64,000 nucleotides of DNA, taken from the NCBI GenBank assembly GCA_037447655.1, contig JBBHKE010001350.1, positions 78,252-142,251 on the forward strand. Reading direction: 5' to 3'. This DNA is from Zygnema cylindricum. Its lineage: Eukaryota > Streptophyta > Zygnematophyceae > Zygnematales > Zygnemataceae. A program made the position numbers and the translations under genes. Below are positions 23,601 through 35,500 of the stretch, piece by piece (the first letter of the stretch is position 1; each line of letters begins with the position of its first letter). Under the pieces are notes generated by a model that had not been told where the DNA came from, did no database searches, and saw only the letters and a list, made by a program, of their open reading frames with translations.

Positions 23601-25012
23601 GAAGGAGAAGGCGAAGGAGAAGGAGAGGAATCAATTGACGATCTTGACGACCTTAGCTTATAGCCAGTCCTCATACTTGGAGGGGATCCTATCAGCTCCG
23701 AGAGATGTTCACTTGAGCCAAAAGAGGCAAGTGTAGCATCTACTGCCACTTGGCACCTTCCCATTTGTGACTCATTTTTATTTTCTTCAATTACAATATG
23801 ATTATTGCTTACTAACTTAAGAGTGACTGGGATGATACCAAATGGCAATTCCATGTCCGGATTCCAATTTGAAGACCCTACATGTGGTTTTGAATAATCA
23901 CTACTACAGGTTTGCCACGTGGCATTTTTAGAGGAACCTCCTTCATTGCTTTTCTCACTCGGTAAAAAAAACCGTCTCGAGGATGTCTTATCTGGCAATG
24001 GGTCCAATCTTCTAAATGGCAAAGGAGTAGTAGAAGGGGAAGGAGAGGGAGAGGGAGAAGGTGAGCGAGAGGACAGACGTCTGAGAGGGGGAGGAGGTGA
24101 GGGGCTCGGAGAGGGAGAAGGAGAGGAAGATGGAGAGCCCTGAGAGGACCAACAAGAGGGGTGATCTCTTTTATCCTTATTAACGAAAAAGAATCCGTTG
24201 CTTTCAGGAGATGGAGTACAAAATCTTTCCTCGCCCACCATTGCTTTTCCTGCCTTTCTTTCCTCTTTCTCATCCCTCGCCTCACTCTCCTCCTCCCTCT
24301 CTTCCCTTCCTGGGGCCCTTAACCCTGATGAGAGTACATTTTGCGTTTCTCCATCCAATCCTTGCCCAATTCTAACAGAACCAACTCCTTTATCTCTCTC
24401 CTCATCTCTTCCACCTCCTGCCCCTCCCCATAATCCACTCCGCCATTCGGAGTTGAAATGCCACGTCAGCACTCCTCGTCCAGAAATTCCTGCCCTCAAA
24501 AAACAAAGGCATGCAACTTGATAATCTGACAACTTGACAGGAACTATTCTCACTCCTTCTATGTAGGAATTCCGCCACTGGAACGCAACCAGAGAACCAG
24601 AATCACCCCCTGAAATGCCTCTCCAGAATCCAGAAATTCTCTCCAAAAACTCAAAAACTGCGTATAAAGCACGATAAGTTAAGGATTGTTCCCTACTCGA
24701 TTGTTCTCCATTCAAAAGTTCTTTATTTTGGACACAGATTGACTTCCATTGTCTGATACAAGTTAAATTGCCCCATTTCCATTCACAAAGAGGTAACCAC
24801 ATTTTGTCGTCATCATTGTAAAGTTGACGAAAACGACGACACGTGCAAGAGCAAGTTGTAAGGTCAACAGGAGAAAGGCGACAAAAAATAGCAACAATAA
24901 GGTCATCTCCTAAAGAATTGAAAGGAGCTTCAACTTTAGTATCTGGAATTAAAGCTTTTGGAAATGTTTCTATCTGAAGCTTCTGGAGCAAGTAACTTTC
25001 ATCTTCTGCCAT
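20609..25012 (-). CDS. F-box protein of the At3g12350 kind, three exons
   Basis: Exons on the minus strand are 25012-23551, 22438-22233 and 21316-20609. Phases agree and give 791 residues. Residues 31-80 form an F-box (LGDDLIVAIFCRLSPVDL, then TCSCTCRRFRQLY), the part that contacts Skp1/ASK in SCF ubiquitin ligases. A region follows that I recall from the Arabidopsis F-box proteins of the At3g12350 group (YRALYAVFEFLE, GFWRGI). Further matches span the intron junctions: GLPYEMYSFLASR, ALHGIWK|GIGANGSLDF and GSIICRRV. Three Ser-Pro-rich low-complexity tracts (two in exon 1 of the SPSPSPSP type) and a GERGERGDRGDRG tract in exon 3 make it longer than usual. Substrates are unknown. Intron 1 holds a degenerate MITE; intron 2 holds a 39-bp tandem array. 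Confidence 0.85.
21700..21990 (+). repeat. Tandem array of about 39-bp units in F-box intron 2
   Basis: Units of the type GTACTAAGTCAATAGTTTGT followed by ACTGAGTAC repeat about seven times with substitutions (AGTTTGTA-like anchors at 21746, 21785 and 21824). Rich in GTAC half-palindromes. Confidence 0.85.
22868..23034 (+). mobile_element. Degenerate TA-target MITE in F-box intron 1
   Basis: CACTGCCCATTGTTATTAGAG at the left and CTTTAATAGCGATGAGCGGTG at the right are decayed versions of the family's terminal repeats. Confidence 0.5.
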
Positions 25013-25841
25013 GACTATCTTTTTGGTCAGAAACTGATATAGTGTGGAAAAATATTATTCTAAAATAATACACTCGAAATTATCCTTCATCCACACTAAT
25101 GGAGTTGGAGAGTCCAATTATCAAGTCTCAGTGGAACACTATTTATCCCTCCGATATCTTATTATTATATTTGAAACTCTCTGAGACATACATACACCAA
25201 TGGGGAGTGTAATGCCTTTAAAAAAAAACAAAGATTGCAGCGAGAGAAAGTTCATGATAGGATTGGCAGCCATGGTTTGCTTGCTTGCAGAAGGAGGTTC
25301 TCACTTGTTCATTCTGGTGCAGTCTGAACTCTTAACCCTAACTGTGAGATTTATGCGTCTTTGTTTTCCGTCACATAAACAGTACAGTGCTACACTCTTT
25401 CATCACATCAATATGTCACGTAGAGCATCAGTACACATGTGCAGAAACAGTTGGCGTAATATTTAGCTATGAGGGAATTAAACGTGTGCCGTAACTGCAG
25501 TAGCGTTAATGGAGCAGTAATCACAGTAATCGTACATAAAATTGTACAGCTCGGTGAAAATCGTACAGGTTCATGTACGAATACGCAGATTTATGCCAAG
25601 GACCGCCAGTAGGCATAATGTCACGTTCCACGCCGAGCTACATGTGACGCCCAACAGTGTAGGAAACTAGGAATCGTTCGGAATCAAGTAATCTAATCCC
25701 GTAATCCGTATCTAAACTAGGAATTCCAGAAAAGTGCTATGTCGCGCGATGCGAATATTCTTGTCAGTTGTCACCAAGTTTGCAAGTGCCTTGAGTACGA
25801 CACATCGAGCATCACTATTTTAAGTAGAGAACAGTACAGTA
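25013..25841. other. Intergenic stretch upstream of the F-box gene
   Basis: Promoter side of the minus-strand F-box gene. No gene and no clear element boundary are seen. Confidence 0.4.
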
Positions 25842-26066
25842 CACCGCCAATCGCTATTAGCGGATTGAACGCTAATTCGGTCCCGCTTTTTTTTTCTCAA
25901 ATTCTCAGAAAGAATTATCCATACTATTTAAAAAAAACCCTAATTCCTAATTACAGTAAACGATTTCTTTCAAAATTTTCAAATTCTTAATTAGCGTAAA
26001 TCACTGTAATTATTCCTATAGGTTAAAGTCTTAAAGAAACCTGTACGCTAATAGCGATTGGCGGTG
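25842..26066 (+). mobile_element. TA-target MITE
   Basis: CACCGCCAATCGCTATTAGCG and CGCTAATAGCGATTGGCGGTG ends, close to perfect inverted repeats, flanked by TA at 25840-25841 and 26067-26068. Confidence 0.95.
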
Positions 26067-26103
26067 TAGTTAGAGAATTAAACTATTAAAGTCCAGTACA
26101 GTA

Positions 26104-26301
26104 CACCGCCAATCGCTATTAGAGTCAAGGATTAAATAGCGTCAAAAAAAAATTAGCGTTATTGATTCTAATTTAGTGCCTGAGACGTGGCAGATTATGG
26201 TCCACGTCTTTAAATAGCATTACTAATTCTATTTCAGGTTTTGGGGTCAAAATTTAGGGGCACCGAATTAGCGTTATATACTCCAATAGCGATTGGCGGT
26301 G
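26104..26301 (+). mobile_element. TA-target MITE, second copy 37 bp downstream
   Basis: CACCGCCAATCGCTATTAGAG and CCAATAGCGATTGGCGGTG ends, flanked by TA at 26102-26103 and 26302-26303. It sits in a CAGTACTGTACAGTACTGTA palindromic flank. Confidence 0.95.
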
Positions 26302-26766
26302 TACAGTACTGTACAGTACTGTACTGTACTGCAGCGTTCACACTTCACAATTTACTATCATTAACTATGCTAAACCATTTTCATCCCTGTGCATAATTAT
26401 GGACCACTTAGATAAATAGCTATATCGTCACTATTAGCTGTTTTTCAGAAAAACATTCACTCGAACTGCAGTAGAGTGATCTTTACTCTTTGGTACAACT
26501 GTCCACTGCCGCACAGTTCACGATTGGGATCTGCAGGTGCCCTCTGTCGCATGATGCGAATATCGTATTCATCTCACAAGTTCCTGAGAACTACAGCAAA
26601 GTTCTGTCATATAGGACAGTTCCAGTAATACTGGCATGGAGCTTCTAGTTCTAATGAACTTTGACAACAAGCAGAACAGCCCGAGACGAAAAGGACTTCC
26701 ACGCTTCCAGGGCCAGGCACCGAGCGTGTATTGTGCGCACTGTACTCATGCGTGCTTAGTACGCTA

Positions 26767-27640
26767 CACCGTGAATCGTTATTAGACTTATGTACTCTAT
26801 ATCGGCGCCCCAAAATTTTGACGTTGATACTCGAAATACAGTGACTGATTCTATTTTATCCGTGACGTTAATTACGGTTCTTGTAAATTAGCGTCAATGG
26901 AATTTCCGTACTTATTTCATGAATAGTGTGTTGTACGGAATGTGTTTGCTGGTACAAAACTGTACTTGATTACTGAAATAGTACGAAAATTGTAGTTAGC
27001 TTATGTCGGTCGCATACAGAACTGCGCTTAGAATAAACGTGGAGTCGAATTTGCGACAAACGCGTTCGCAAACCCAAATTAGAATTATGGATTAATTACA
27101 CCGAAAGGACGCGACGTGGTACGGATTGTCAGATTTTGTACTTTTACCTATTTTAACGTGTATGTAATGACGGCGGATTCTGTATACTTAAATCAGCGTT
27201 ATAGAGAAATTACAATTAAACATTTTTTTCATTATGGTATTGATACCCAAATTAGAATCAATGACAACTAATTTATTATTGATACCATAGTTCAAAAGTA
27301 GGTGAAAGTAGGCCCATACAATATGCCTATTGTATGAAAAACATACAATATGACCTTAGACCCATATTGTATTCGGACCTATTCGGACCAATTAAAACAC
27401 TCGGACCAAAAATTGGACCTATTAAAACATTCGGACCAAAAAAAATTATTTACACCGTCAGATTCAGACAATAGGACGGTCTCTGATCAAAGTAGCGATC
27501 TAAGAAGATCACATGAAAAGCCCATAACACAAATTACGATAAAGGCGCCGACCAAAGGCCTACCATAAAAACGCCTACTTTTGACCTATGATTGATACTA
27601 ATAATTTCTATAGTCTAATAAGTAATAACGATTCACGGTG
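26767..27640 (+). mobile_element. TA-target element, long copy (874 bp)
   Basis: CACCGTGAATCGTTATTAG at the left and AATAACGATTCACGGTG at the right, flanked by TA. It is about four times longer than its relatives but has no transposase frame. The interior includes short direct repeats (ATTCGGACC.., 27376-27445). Confidence 0.85.
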
Positions 27641-27654
27641 TACTGTACAGTATA

Positions 27655-27935
27655 CACGTGGTACGGGAAATCCCCACTTTAAAAATTTCATGCGGCCGCA
27701 TGAAATTTACAGAAACATTTTCGTATCATGCTCGGACTGCGCATGAAATGTTCGCACGTTTCAATCATAGATTTAGTGTGGTCCACAAAACACTGAGTTC
27801 CTGTGAAAACTTGTCTCTCGAGGTACAGCAACCACGTGGCTGTTGGAAAGCACCACCAATCGACACGTGTTCGCAGTCGCCTTGTAGGAGACCCTCTGCT
27901 TGGAGGTGATTTCAGCTTCTTCGAGAAGCCACGTG
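27655..27935 (+). promoter_or_regulatory. Cluster of four CACGTG G-boxes upstream of the complex I gene
   Basis: CACGTG occurs at 27655-27660, 27833-27838, 27864-27869 and 27930-27935, the last 28 bp before the start codon. This density is far above chance for a 6-mer and suggests bZIP/bHLH control. There is no evident TATA box. Confidence 0.5.
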
Positions 27936-27963
27936 GTTACGGAGAAAGCCAAAACCCTAAAAT

Positions 27964-29889
27964 ATGTCTTGGAGAGCTCAACTGTCACGTTCTCTGCAAG
28001 AGATCAGGATTCTCTTTTGTCAAACTTCTCCTGCCAGCCATGGCGCCAGGTTAACTTTCTTTTCTATTCCGTCTTTTCGAATGTCATTCCTTTGAATGTT
28101 GCTATTGCTAAATCATTATTGGTTTTTGTTGTTTTACTTGATTCTTACAGCGCTCATTCTTGGTTACATTGGTTTCTGCAAGCTATATCTTATCAGTTCT
28201 TGTAATTTATTCGAAATTATTTATGTTTTATTACTTTTTCTTATATGTTATGATGCAATTGCAAGGGATATTTGGTTGCTTCCGCTAAGATAGCTCTGTT
28301 TTTTAAACTATCAGATGTTTTAGCTGATTGTGGTGCATTAGGGTTTGATAACAGAAAAATCTTTATAGTTGTTCGGATTTTTTTTTTTCTTAGTAGGACA
28401 ATTAATATGGTCATAGGGTGGTACCTCTTCAGAAAATTGAAAGCTGAAAGCATGAAAGGGAAACAAAAAAACGAGAAGCGAAATAGTCTTTTGTAGTGCA
28501 CTGGACTCTCACGCCAGAGATGGTGGAAAATGTGAATATATTGCACATTAGTTGGTTATACCTTGCCTAAAGGATGCTTAAAACAAGAATTGTTGGCAGT
28601 GTAGATGGCGACAAATGAAATAAATTGGCTATGGAAAACTAGTATGTTTTACAATGTGTCTATATGTGGCAATTTGATGGACATAGAAGTCAGACTGTAC
28701 CTAGGGAATGATATCGATGGTGGCATTTCCTTGATGGGCTGTAAAACATCGATTTGTAGTTGATCAATGTTGCATCAAGAGATTTTGTAAAAAAATATAC
28801 AATTTCGCATTGCATTGTAATTATCCTGGATCATATAATTTTTAGGTGTCAATTTGTTGAAGCCTGCAATAGTGCCGCTCTTGGTAGTTATTTAATGGAT
28901 GTTCAATGCACTACACGCATCCATGTAAGCCCTTTCTTGACACCCCTGAAGTAGTGTAGACAATACTACTGTCGCGCCTATACTAATAGCCTTCTCAAAC
29001 TTATTGTTGAGAGAACGGCAAATTAAAATCCTAAGTTTACTTATGATACAATTTGAACGACAACTAGCTACGTTGGAAGGACTCGAATTTTTTTAGGGTT
29101 AAAGTGTGTTGTTTTTATAAGTAATTGGGTTAAAGTGTGTTGTTTCTTTATAAGTAATTGATGATGCAATAAATTGTTCAGAGAGTCTTTAACCAAGCAA
29201 ACTTTGTCTTCTGATCTTTACAACAAGAGTACAGAAAAAGGAATGTCCTTTTTCCTTTTACCAAAGGAGGAAATATTTTAGAATAATGTGGTATGGTCAA
29301 TGGTGGATGCAATATGACTACTGTTCGAGGAGTGCTGCACCATTTTCCCTTATTACTTTTTTTTTCTTTTTGGTTTCCTTTTGGTCGTTTAGATTTGATT
29401 TTTAGTGTGAATTCTTCTTTATGTCCTGCGACTGACTGGTTAGAAATACGTTTGACATAATTGAGTGACTGAAAAGACGAATATGAGATGTCTCATAACG
29501 TCAACAATAACATTAAAACCTTAAATAAGAGGGACTATCAGGAGCTTTCAAACTCTTCTGAACTTAAAGAGCCTTTGAATGAATCCATAAAACGTCGTGT
29601 AAACCCAATTTGGAAATTAAGAGGTTCGCCATATGACCTCCAAACTTGCAGAAGGAAATGGTGTTGAAATCATTACGCAGTTATAATGCCCCCTTCTGTT
29701 CTCCGTCCCTTTTTCCTATTTTCATTCCTTCTCGACTGATTTCGATTTTCTGGTTTCTAATTGTTTTTTGGGATTCAGGGAGTTTGTCCAACGGAATTAC
29801 AAAGATCTTAAAATGTTGAACCCTAAACTTCCCATTTTGATCCGAGAATGCAGCGGCATACAGCCTAAATTATGTGCTCGTTACGGTGG

Positions 29890-29940
<51 letters not shown>

Positions 29941-30603
29941 NNNNNNNNNNTTCTATTCTGTTCTTATCTAATTCTGATTTTTATTACTATCCCTATCCCT
30001 GTCGCTGTCCCTGTTCCTCTCCCTTTCCCTTTCCCTGTCCCTATCTCTATCCCTATCCGTGTTCCTATTCGTATTCATATTCGCAATCTTGTTCTTATCT
30101 TATTCTTATATTATATTATTCTTAACTTCTTCCCTCTCCTTGTCCCTGTCGCTGTCCCTATCCCTATCATTATTTTTAGTCTTAATCTATTCTTGTCTTA
30201 TCTTTTTTGACTTGTAGGCTATGATTTGTTTTCTAGAGTGCAAGGGAAAGGGAGAGGGAAAGGGGGAGGGGGAGGGGGAGGGAGAGGGGGAGGGGGGAGA
30301 GGGAGATAAGGCTACTTCAACGGAACGGAATCTTTTAGTGAAGCATTATGACATGCATTTCGATATATTCGTTTTAAGATAACATGTTTTTGCGAGATAT
30401 TCATTTTAAGTTGACATGCATTTGTGAATTATTCATTTTAATTTTGCAATAAGGTAACGATTCCGAATTGGTTTTGTGGGGATGAGAGTATGGGAACAGA
30501 TTTCGGTGTAGAAAAGACGATAGCTCTCGATAACCTCGGAGAAGCTGAGATCACAAAGAAGTTGGAGGAACTCGCAAAGAATGTCCCGAAGAAGACTTCG
30601 TAA
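27964..30603 (+). CDS. NADH:ubiquinone oxidoreductase (complex I) B8 subunit, NDUFA2 homologue, three exons
   Basis: Exons are 27964-28049, 29779-29885 and 30500-30603. They join in phase to 98 codons plus TAA, the normal length for the plant subunit. The first exon encodes [20 protein letters not shown] and the conserved QTSPAS stretch. The second encodes [15 protein letters not shown] and [12 protein letters not shown]; the third encodes [13 protein letters not shown]. The subunit is a small thioredoxin-fold accessory protein of the mitochondrial complex I matrix arm. Plant versions share the CxxTSPAS...R.FV.KNYKDLK pattern. The conserved paired cysteines are Cys in FCQ and Cys in REC. Intron 2 contains a CT microsatellite running into a ten-N gap, so its true length is unknown; the coding exons are unaffected. 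Confidence 0.93.
29892..29950 (+). repeat. (CT)n microsatellite ending in an assembly gap
   Basis: About 49 bases of uninterrupted CT directly precede ten N (29941-29950). The gap was probably caused by this repeat. Confidence 0.95.
29985..30306 (+). repeat. Pyrimidine CCCTRT tract followed by a G-rich tract
   Basis: 29985-30175 is made of 6-bp pyrimidine words (CCCTAT, CCCTGT, CCCTTT). 30241-30306 is a purine tract of GGGA/GGGGGA words. Both lie in intron 2 of the complex I gene and could form a long hairpin or G-quadruplex. Confidence 0.85.
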
Positions 30604-32582
30604 GAGTTTCGTAAGGAAACAGATCCGATAGAATGTAAGATTTGGGTTATACAATTTTCAGAAATAGTTTTTAAAAATAGTACTTTTGAAGCATGTTTCG
30701 AGGCACTCTTGCGATTTTAATTCGAAAGGTTTTGTTAGTGGATGTAATGTTGTAAGATGTGGAATTCCATTTGTATTCAAGTTTTGCATTTTGTGGCTTT
30801 TGATTTGAGTATTGGTATATATATGAATGTATATATATTGCTTATGCGTGATGGCCTTTTTATTACACAGGGATTTAGAATGAGAGACGGGCTTGGAATA
30901 TTGAAAAGTGAAAATTGAAATTGAATTGAAAATTAGTGGGGAGTGCTTCTCCATTTGTGCACCTGTTCAGTGGATGATGAAAGGTTCACGTAGGAGATTT
31001 TGTGTTTTTTAGTAACCCACAGTGAGTTGCCTGCCGAAAGCGAACTTAAGTCTCCTATTTATACTACCTTTTCTTTACTTCGGAGCTACATTCAGAGTGA
31101 TTGCAATGTTCTTGTGGAAGCTCGCATTTGGAGATTATAGTACTGTTCTAGTCAAAGAAAAATTTGTACCAGGTACTGCCATATATACAAAATTTGAATC
31201 ATTGAGGCACAATCCGTTCCTGTTTTAGTGTGGTACACGAAAGCACTGAATGCCTGCAGAAAGTGGATGTTACAAGTAGAAGTGCCCTAATAACATTTAT
31301 ACCCCTTTTTGTTCCCATGGACTCGCATGGTTTCGCACTTTTTAATAAAATCGGGTTTTTTTTTTCCTCCTAACATGCCCAGAACTATGCAACAAGCTAA
31401 AAGGTTTCGACAGGCAATCAAAATTGACTAATTTGGGATTTTGTTCGAGTTTACGAAAAAAACAAGAGAATTGTGGCACATGTTCATTTGCATCAAAAGC
31501 TTTCTGTAACTGGCTCCTCAATTTAATATTCTTTACTCTTTTTTATTATTACTCTTACGCAATGAAACAACCTTCTAATTTCTTTTTTAGTAGAATACGG
31601 AGAAGAAATTAAACTGCAAGTTGTAGCATCACCTTTGCACCATAAAACAGATTCTTACCTCGACAAGAACACCCATAAAATACCCATTTGAGATTTTTTT
31701 ATATTTCATCCTTAGAAAGAGTATGCGCCTGACTACCTAAAGAAAATCAACAATTACATTACAAATTTTAAAATGAGCGATACCCATGCAAACATGTAAT
31801 GGCCATTAAATGTTGTTCTACTGAAGCTTAGTAATTTTACATCCAAGAATGTAAAATATTTTTGCGCGATTCAGTTTTCCTTAAAGAACATTGATTGAAT
31901 GATAACAAAAGAAATATAGTATCCATATCTATCAAAAGGGAAAAAGCATTTATAATCAAAATAGGTTGTTCACTCTCTAATAATAATTTAAGAATACTAT
32001 CTCCCAGATTTTTAATGTGAAAGCAAAATATAACTCCATAGATCAACGATAAACATTATATTATGGAAAATAATCATAAATAATAAATTAAAATGAAAGT
32101 GATGATCCCTCATTTCAAATCTAACAATTATTAAATAAACCACTTTTTAAACCTATCAACTAAACCTAACCAACAAAAATATATATAACACAATTTCCAA
32201 TACAAGTTCTACTCTTGTTGAAAAAGGACATAATTACTAACATTTTGGCCTTGAAACTCCTATTTGCTAAAAACCAAAATTATATTTTAAGGACAAACAG
32301 ACTTTACATCCTACTATACCAAAAAAGAACATCTAACAAAATTTTGAAAACCTCTTTGATGTACAATTATATCAATTACAAAATTGGAGTGCCTCACTTT
32401 ACCCAAAAAGTTTTATCTTCGCAAAGTGGACTCAGTAAACAAACTTTATCCATTCACTTAAACCTCCAAATCTTGCATTCACGTGTCGTTCCAAAAAATA
32501 ATCTGTTGAACGGTTTTCCGTCAATAGCTCACAAATCTCTCTCCAATAAATACTCCCGACATATATCAATATTTACCAAAAT
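30604..32582. other. Gene-free stretch between the convergent complex I and carboxypeptidase genes
   Basis: AT-rich. It must hold the 3' UTR of both genes. No recognisable frame. Fragments near 31300 resemble the repeat block at 19257. Confidence 0.45.
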
Positions 32583-35500
32583 TTATACAGATTGTGCTTT
32601 TGACATTGTTGACTCCATATCTGAGCGAGAAGGCATGGTCTTGTTATGAATGAGTGCTTTAAAAACTTCTAAAGCTCGAGCCGGCTGCATATACGGCACC
32701 ATATGTCCAGCATTATGAACAGTTACGAGTTTAAACTTTCCATCATTATACTCCTCAGTGTATCCGGCCACCTGTAATAATCAAATTAGGTTTACAATTG
32801 AGTAAGAAACAATATATATAGATATATATATTATACATGTTTTTAATAAGTTCTTTGTGAGTTCTGGCCAAAAAACTGCAACATTTTGGAAAGTTGGTAT
32901 GACAAAGCTATGCATAAAGAGTAGTTCTCTAGCTTATGAGTATTTTTACAAAATGGGATAGAGAAACAAAATGTAACTGACATTCTGCCTGCTTTTATTG
33001 CCAAGAAGAAACTGGCAAACTAAGCTTGGTGAGATATCTTCTTTAGTATCAATCATATGATTAAAGCCGTTCCCAAGATCGGATCATCCCTGCAAAGTAC
33101 ATTGTATTTCGACCATATTAAAAAGTGTGATGTAGCCAGACAATTATGCATCAATAGTAAACAAAAACAATTAGACACTTACTTGGTCATCGAAATACCA
33201 AGCCTTCCATGTTCTTGTTTTACGGATATGTTTCTCGTTCTCCAATTGTAGAATCCATCGTCTAGTACCCATGGTTGGAATTGCACTGTCCACGTCACCA
33301 CTGTCACAACAAGCAGAATTTCAAAGAAATCCATCAAGAAAAGGAAAAAAAAAAGAATTCATCGACGTTCATGTTAAACTTTCAAACATTGGTAATTCCT
33401 CAGCGAATGTAAAACAATCATTGTAAAACACTACAAATAGTACATGGCCACTAACTCTAAGGTAAATACAACACATTCCTTTCGACACTCCCCAAGAATG
33501 AAAAAAAAAACTGTAACATGTCCTCAGGGACCCGCTAACTACAACACAACATGAATTGTTACCAATGTTAATAACACTAATTTGGTGTCGGTTTTTTCGG
33601 CCACTGAACATAAAATAAAGCGTTGACAATACCACTTTTTCTTTTCTTACCGCTCATTCAGTTAGCGGTTGGAAATCGATCACATCACTCCAACCTACAT
33701 TCTAGTTAAACTTTACACCATCTGTTTCCTAACACTGATAGTGATTTACATTACGAAAGGGATGCGTCTCATCTCACTAATGACTCCATGAAGGAAATGT
33801 AACATATGAATTACATCATACTGTTTTTGGACGGGATTTCAAATATTTAGGATGTGAAAAAACTTCAGAAAGTAATAAAGTTTGCGGGCGTGATGTGACA
33901 ATAAGACGACGGTTGAGAATAATATCGCCATGATCCAGTATCCATATTGAGCCAATTATCGTCAGTCGACGACATGTCATCATTGTTGCGTGTCATCAAT
34001 TTGTCACCAACTAGCTGAACGACCGCCATTAAAAAATCCATTCCAGCTTTCACCTATACAGTCAGTTCACAATTCATACAATTGCAAAAAGTATCGCTAT
34101 CAAATTGCATCAAACCGACACAAGATTCACGTGTCCCATGCTCTCGATTGCCTATGATGCTGCTAAACTTGGCATATGATGTCAAAGCAGCGTTGGAGAT
34201 ATACAGGAGATTAAAATTCTCACACGCGACAGCTGGATACTGGAAGTTGCGTTCTCCATGCAAAACGGTAAAGAAACTCCGTAAAACGGTAAACCTACCT
34301 CGCAGTAAAACTGCGTGCTTGCATAACATAGAGATACTGTATATTTTGGAGCTACATGATATCGTGTCGTATCGTATCGGCGATATCATATCAAACGCAA
34401 AGTCGATTTGTTACACCATATCGGTTCACCGATACACCGTTATGCGTTGTGCCACAAACAGAGGTCGCAATCGGGTACACGAATCCGTACACGATTCTTT
34501 TTTAGCTTTTTTACTTTTGCGACCTTCTGGCCACGAAACACATCCCTAATTGCAGTGTTCACTTCCTGCTGACGTGGTCCATCTTAAATGGATGAGTTGG
34601 AGACCAATAAGGTAATCGAAGATATCCGACTAACGGCTTTTTAACCGACGCTAATCATCCAATCAGACAGTTTAAGCAAAAGGAATTGTACCTGAAAATG
34701 ATCATTTGCAATGGCGTTTTTAATAATTCTCTGTAAACAGGCAAAACGCTTCCTATGGCGTCCGCCTCAGAATATTGCAGCACAGATCTGCGACATTATC
34801 ATCACAGTTAAGATTTTAAATTTTTTAGCATTTTTAATATCTTTAATATCTTTACTATCTTTAATATCTTACTAACGCTATTAAGGTTTTCAGATTTTGT
34901 GATAGACTGACCAGACAGTCTCTTTCAAATGTCAGAAAATTCTTGTAAGTGAATTATTGGTCACTGACATTTTTCCCTCCCAAGTAGTTTCAAACAAACG
35001 AATAATTAGAGCAAGCCAAAAATAGTGTAGATTTGACGGACCAAGGTGAGCAGTCCGCACTAGGAATTAAAGCATAAAAAAGTCATTTGAAAATGACATC
35101 CACAACAATCAACAAGTCTTTCCTTACCAAGGCACACTTAAGCTTCAAAAACTAAGGATCAGTGTCAATACTAAAAGGACACTTGAAATGCAAAAAGGAA
35201 AGCTGTATACCATCTGAAATTTTCCAGTTCAGAAAGACTTACGAGCATTCTGTCCATGGATAAGGCAGCCCTGTGACGTTAGCATGAAGGGCAGCTTGGA
35301 CGTCGTGACGATTGAGGTATGCCTCCGCCTCAAAGTGAATGCATGGATCATATTCCCAAGGAGATTTTGCACTATTTTTTGTCGACTGAACACCTTGCAA
35401 TTTGCTTGCCAGCTTTTTGCGTATCTGAGGCAACAACAAAAAAACAAAAGGTACGTAAGCTGTAATACACTTTTTCAGAGTTTAGAAAATAAAAGTCTGC

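Noticed and set aside
29768-30210. Frames of 67-112 codons through the CT repeat and N run
   Set aside because: They cross a splice donor, a microsatellite and a gap; only 29779-29885 is coding, as exon 2 of the complex I gene.
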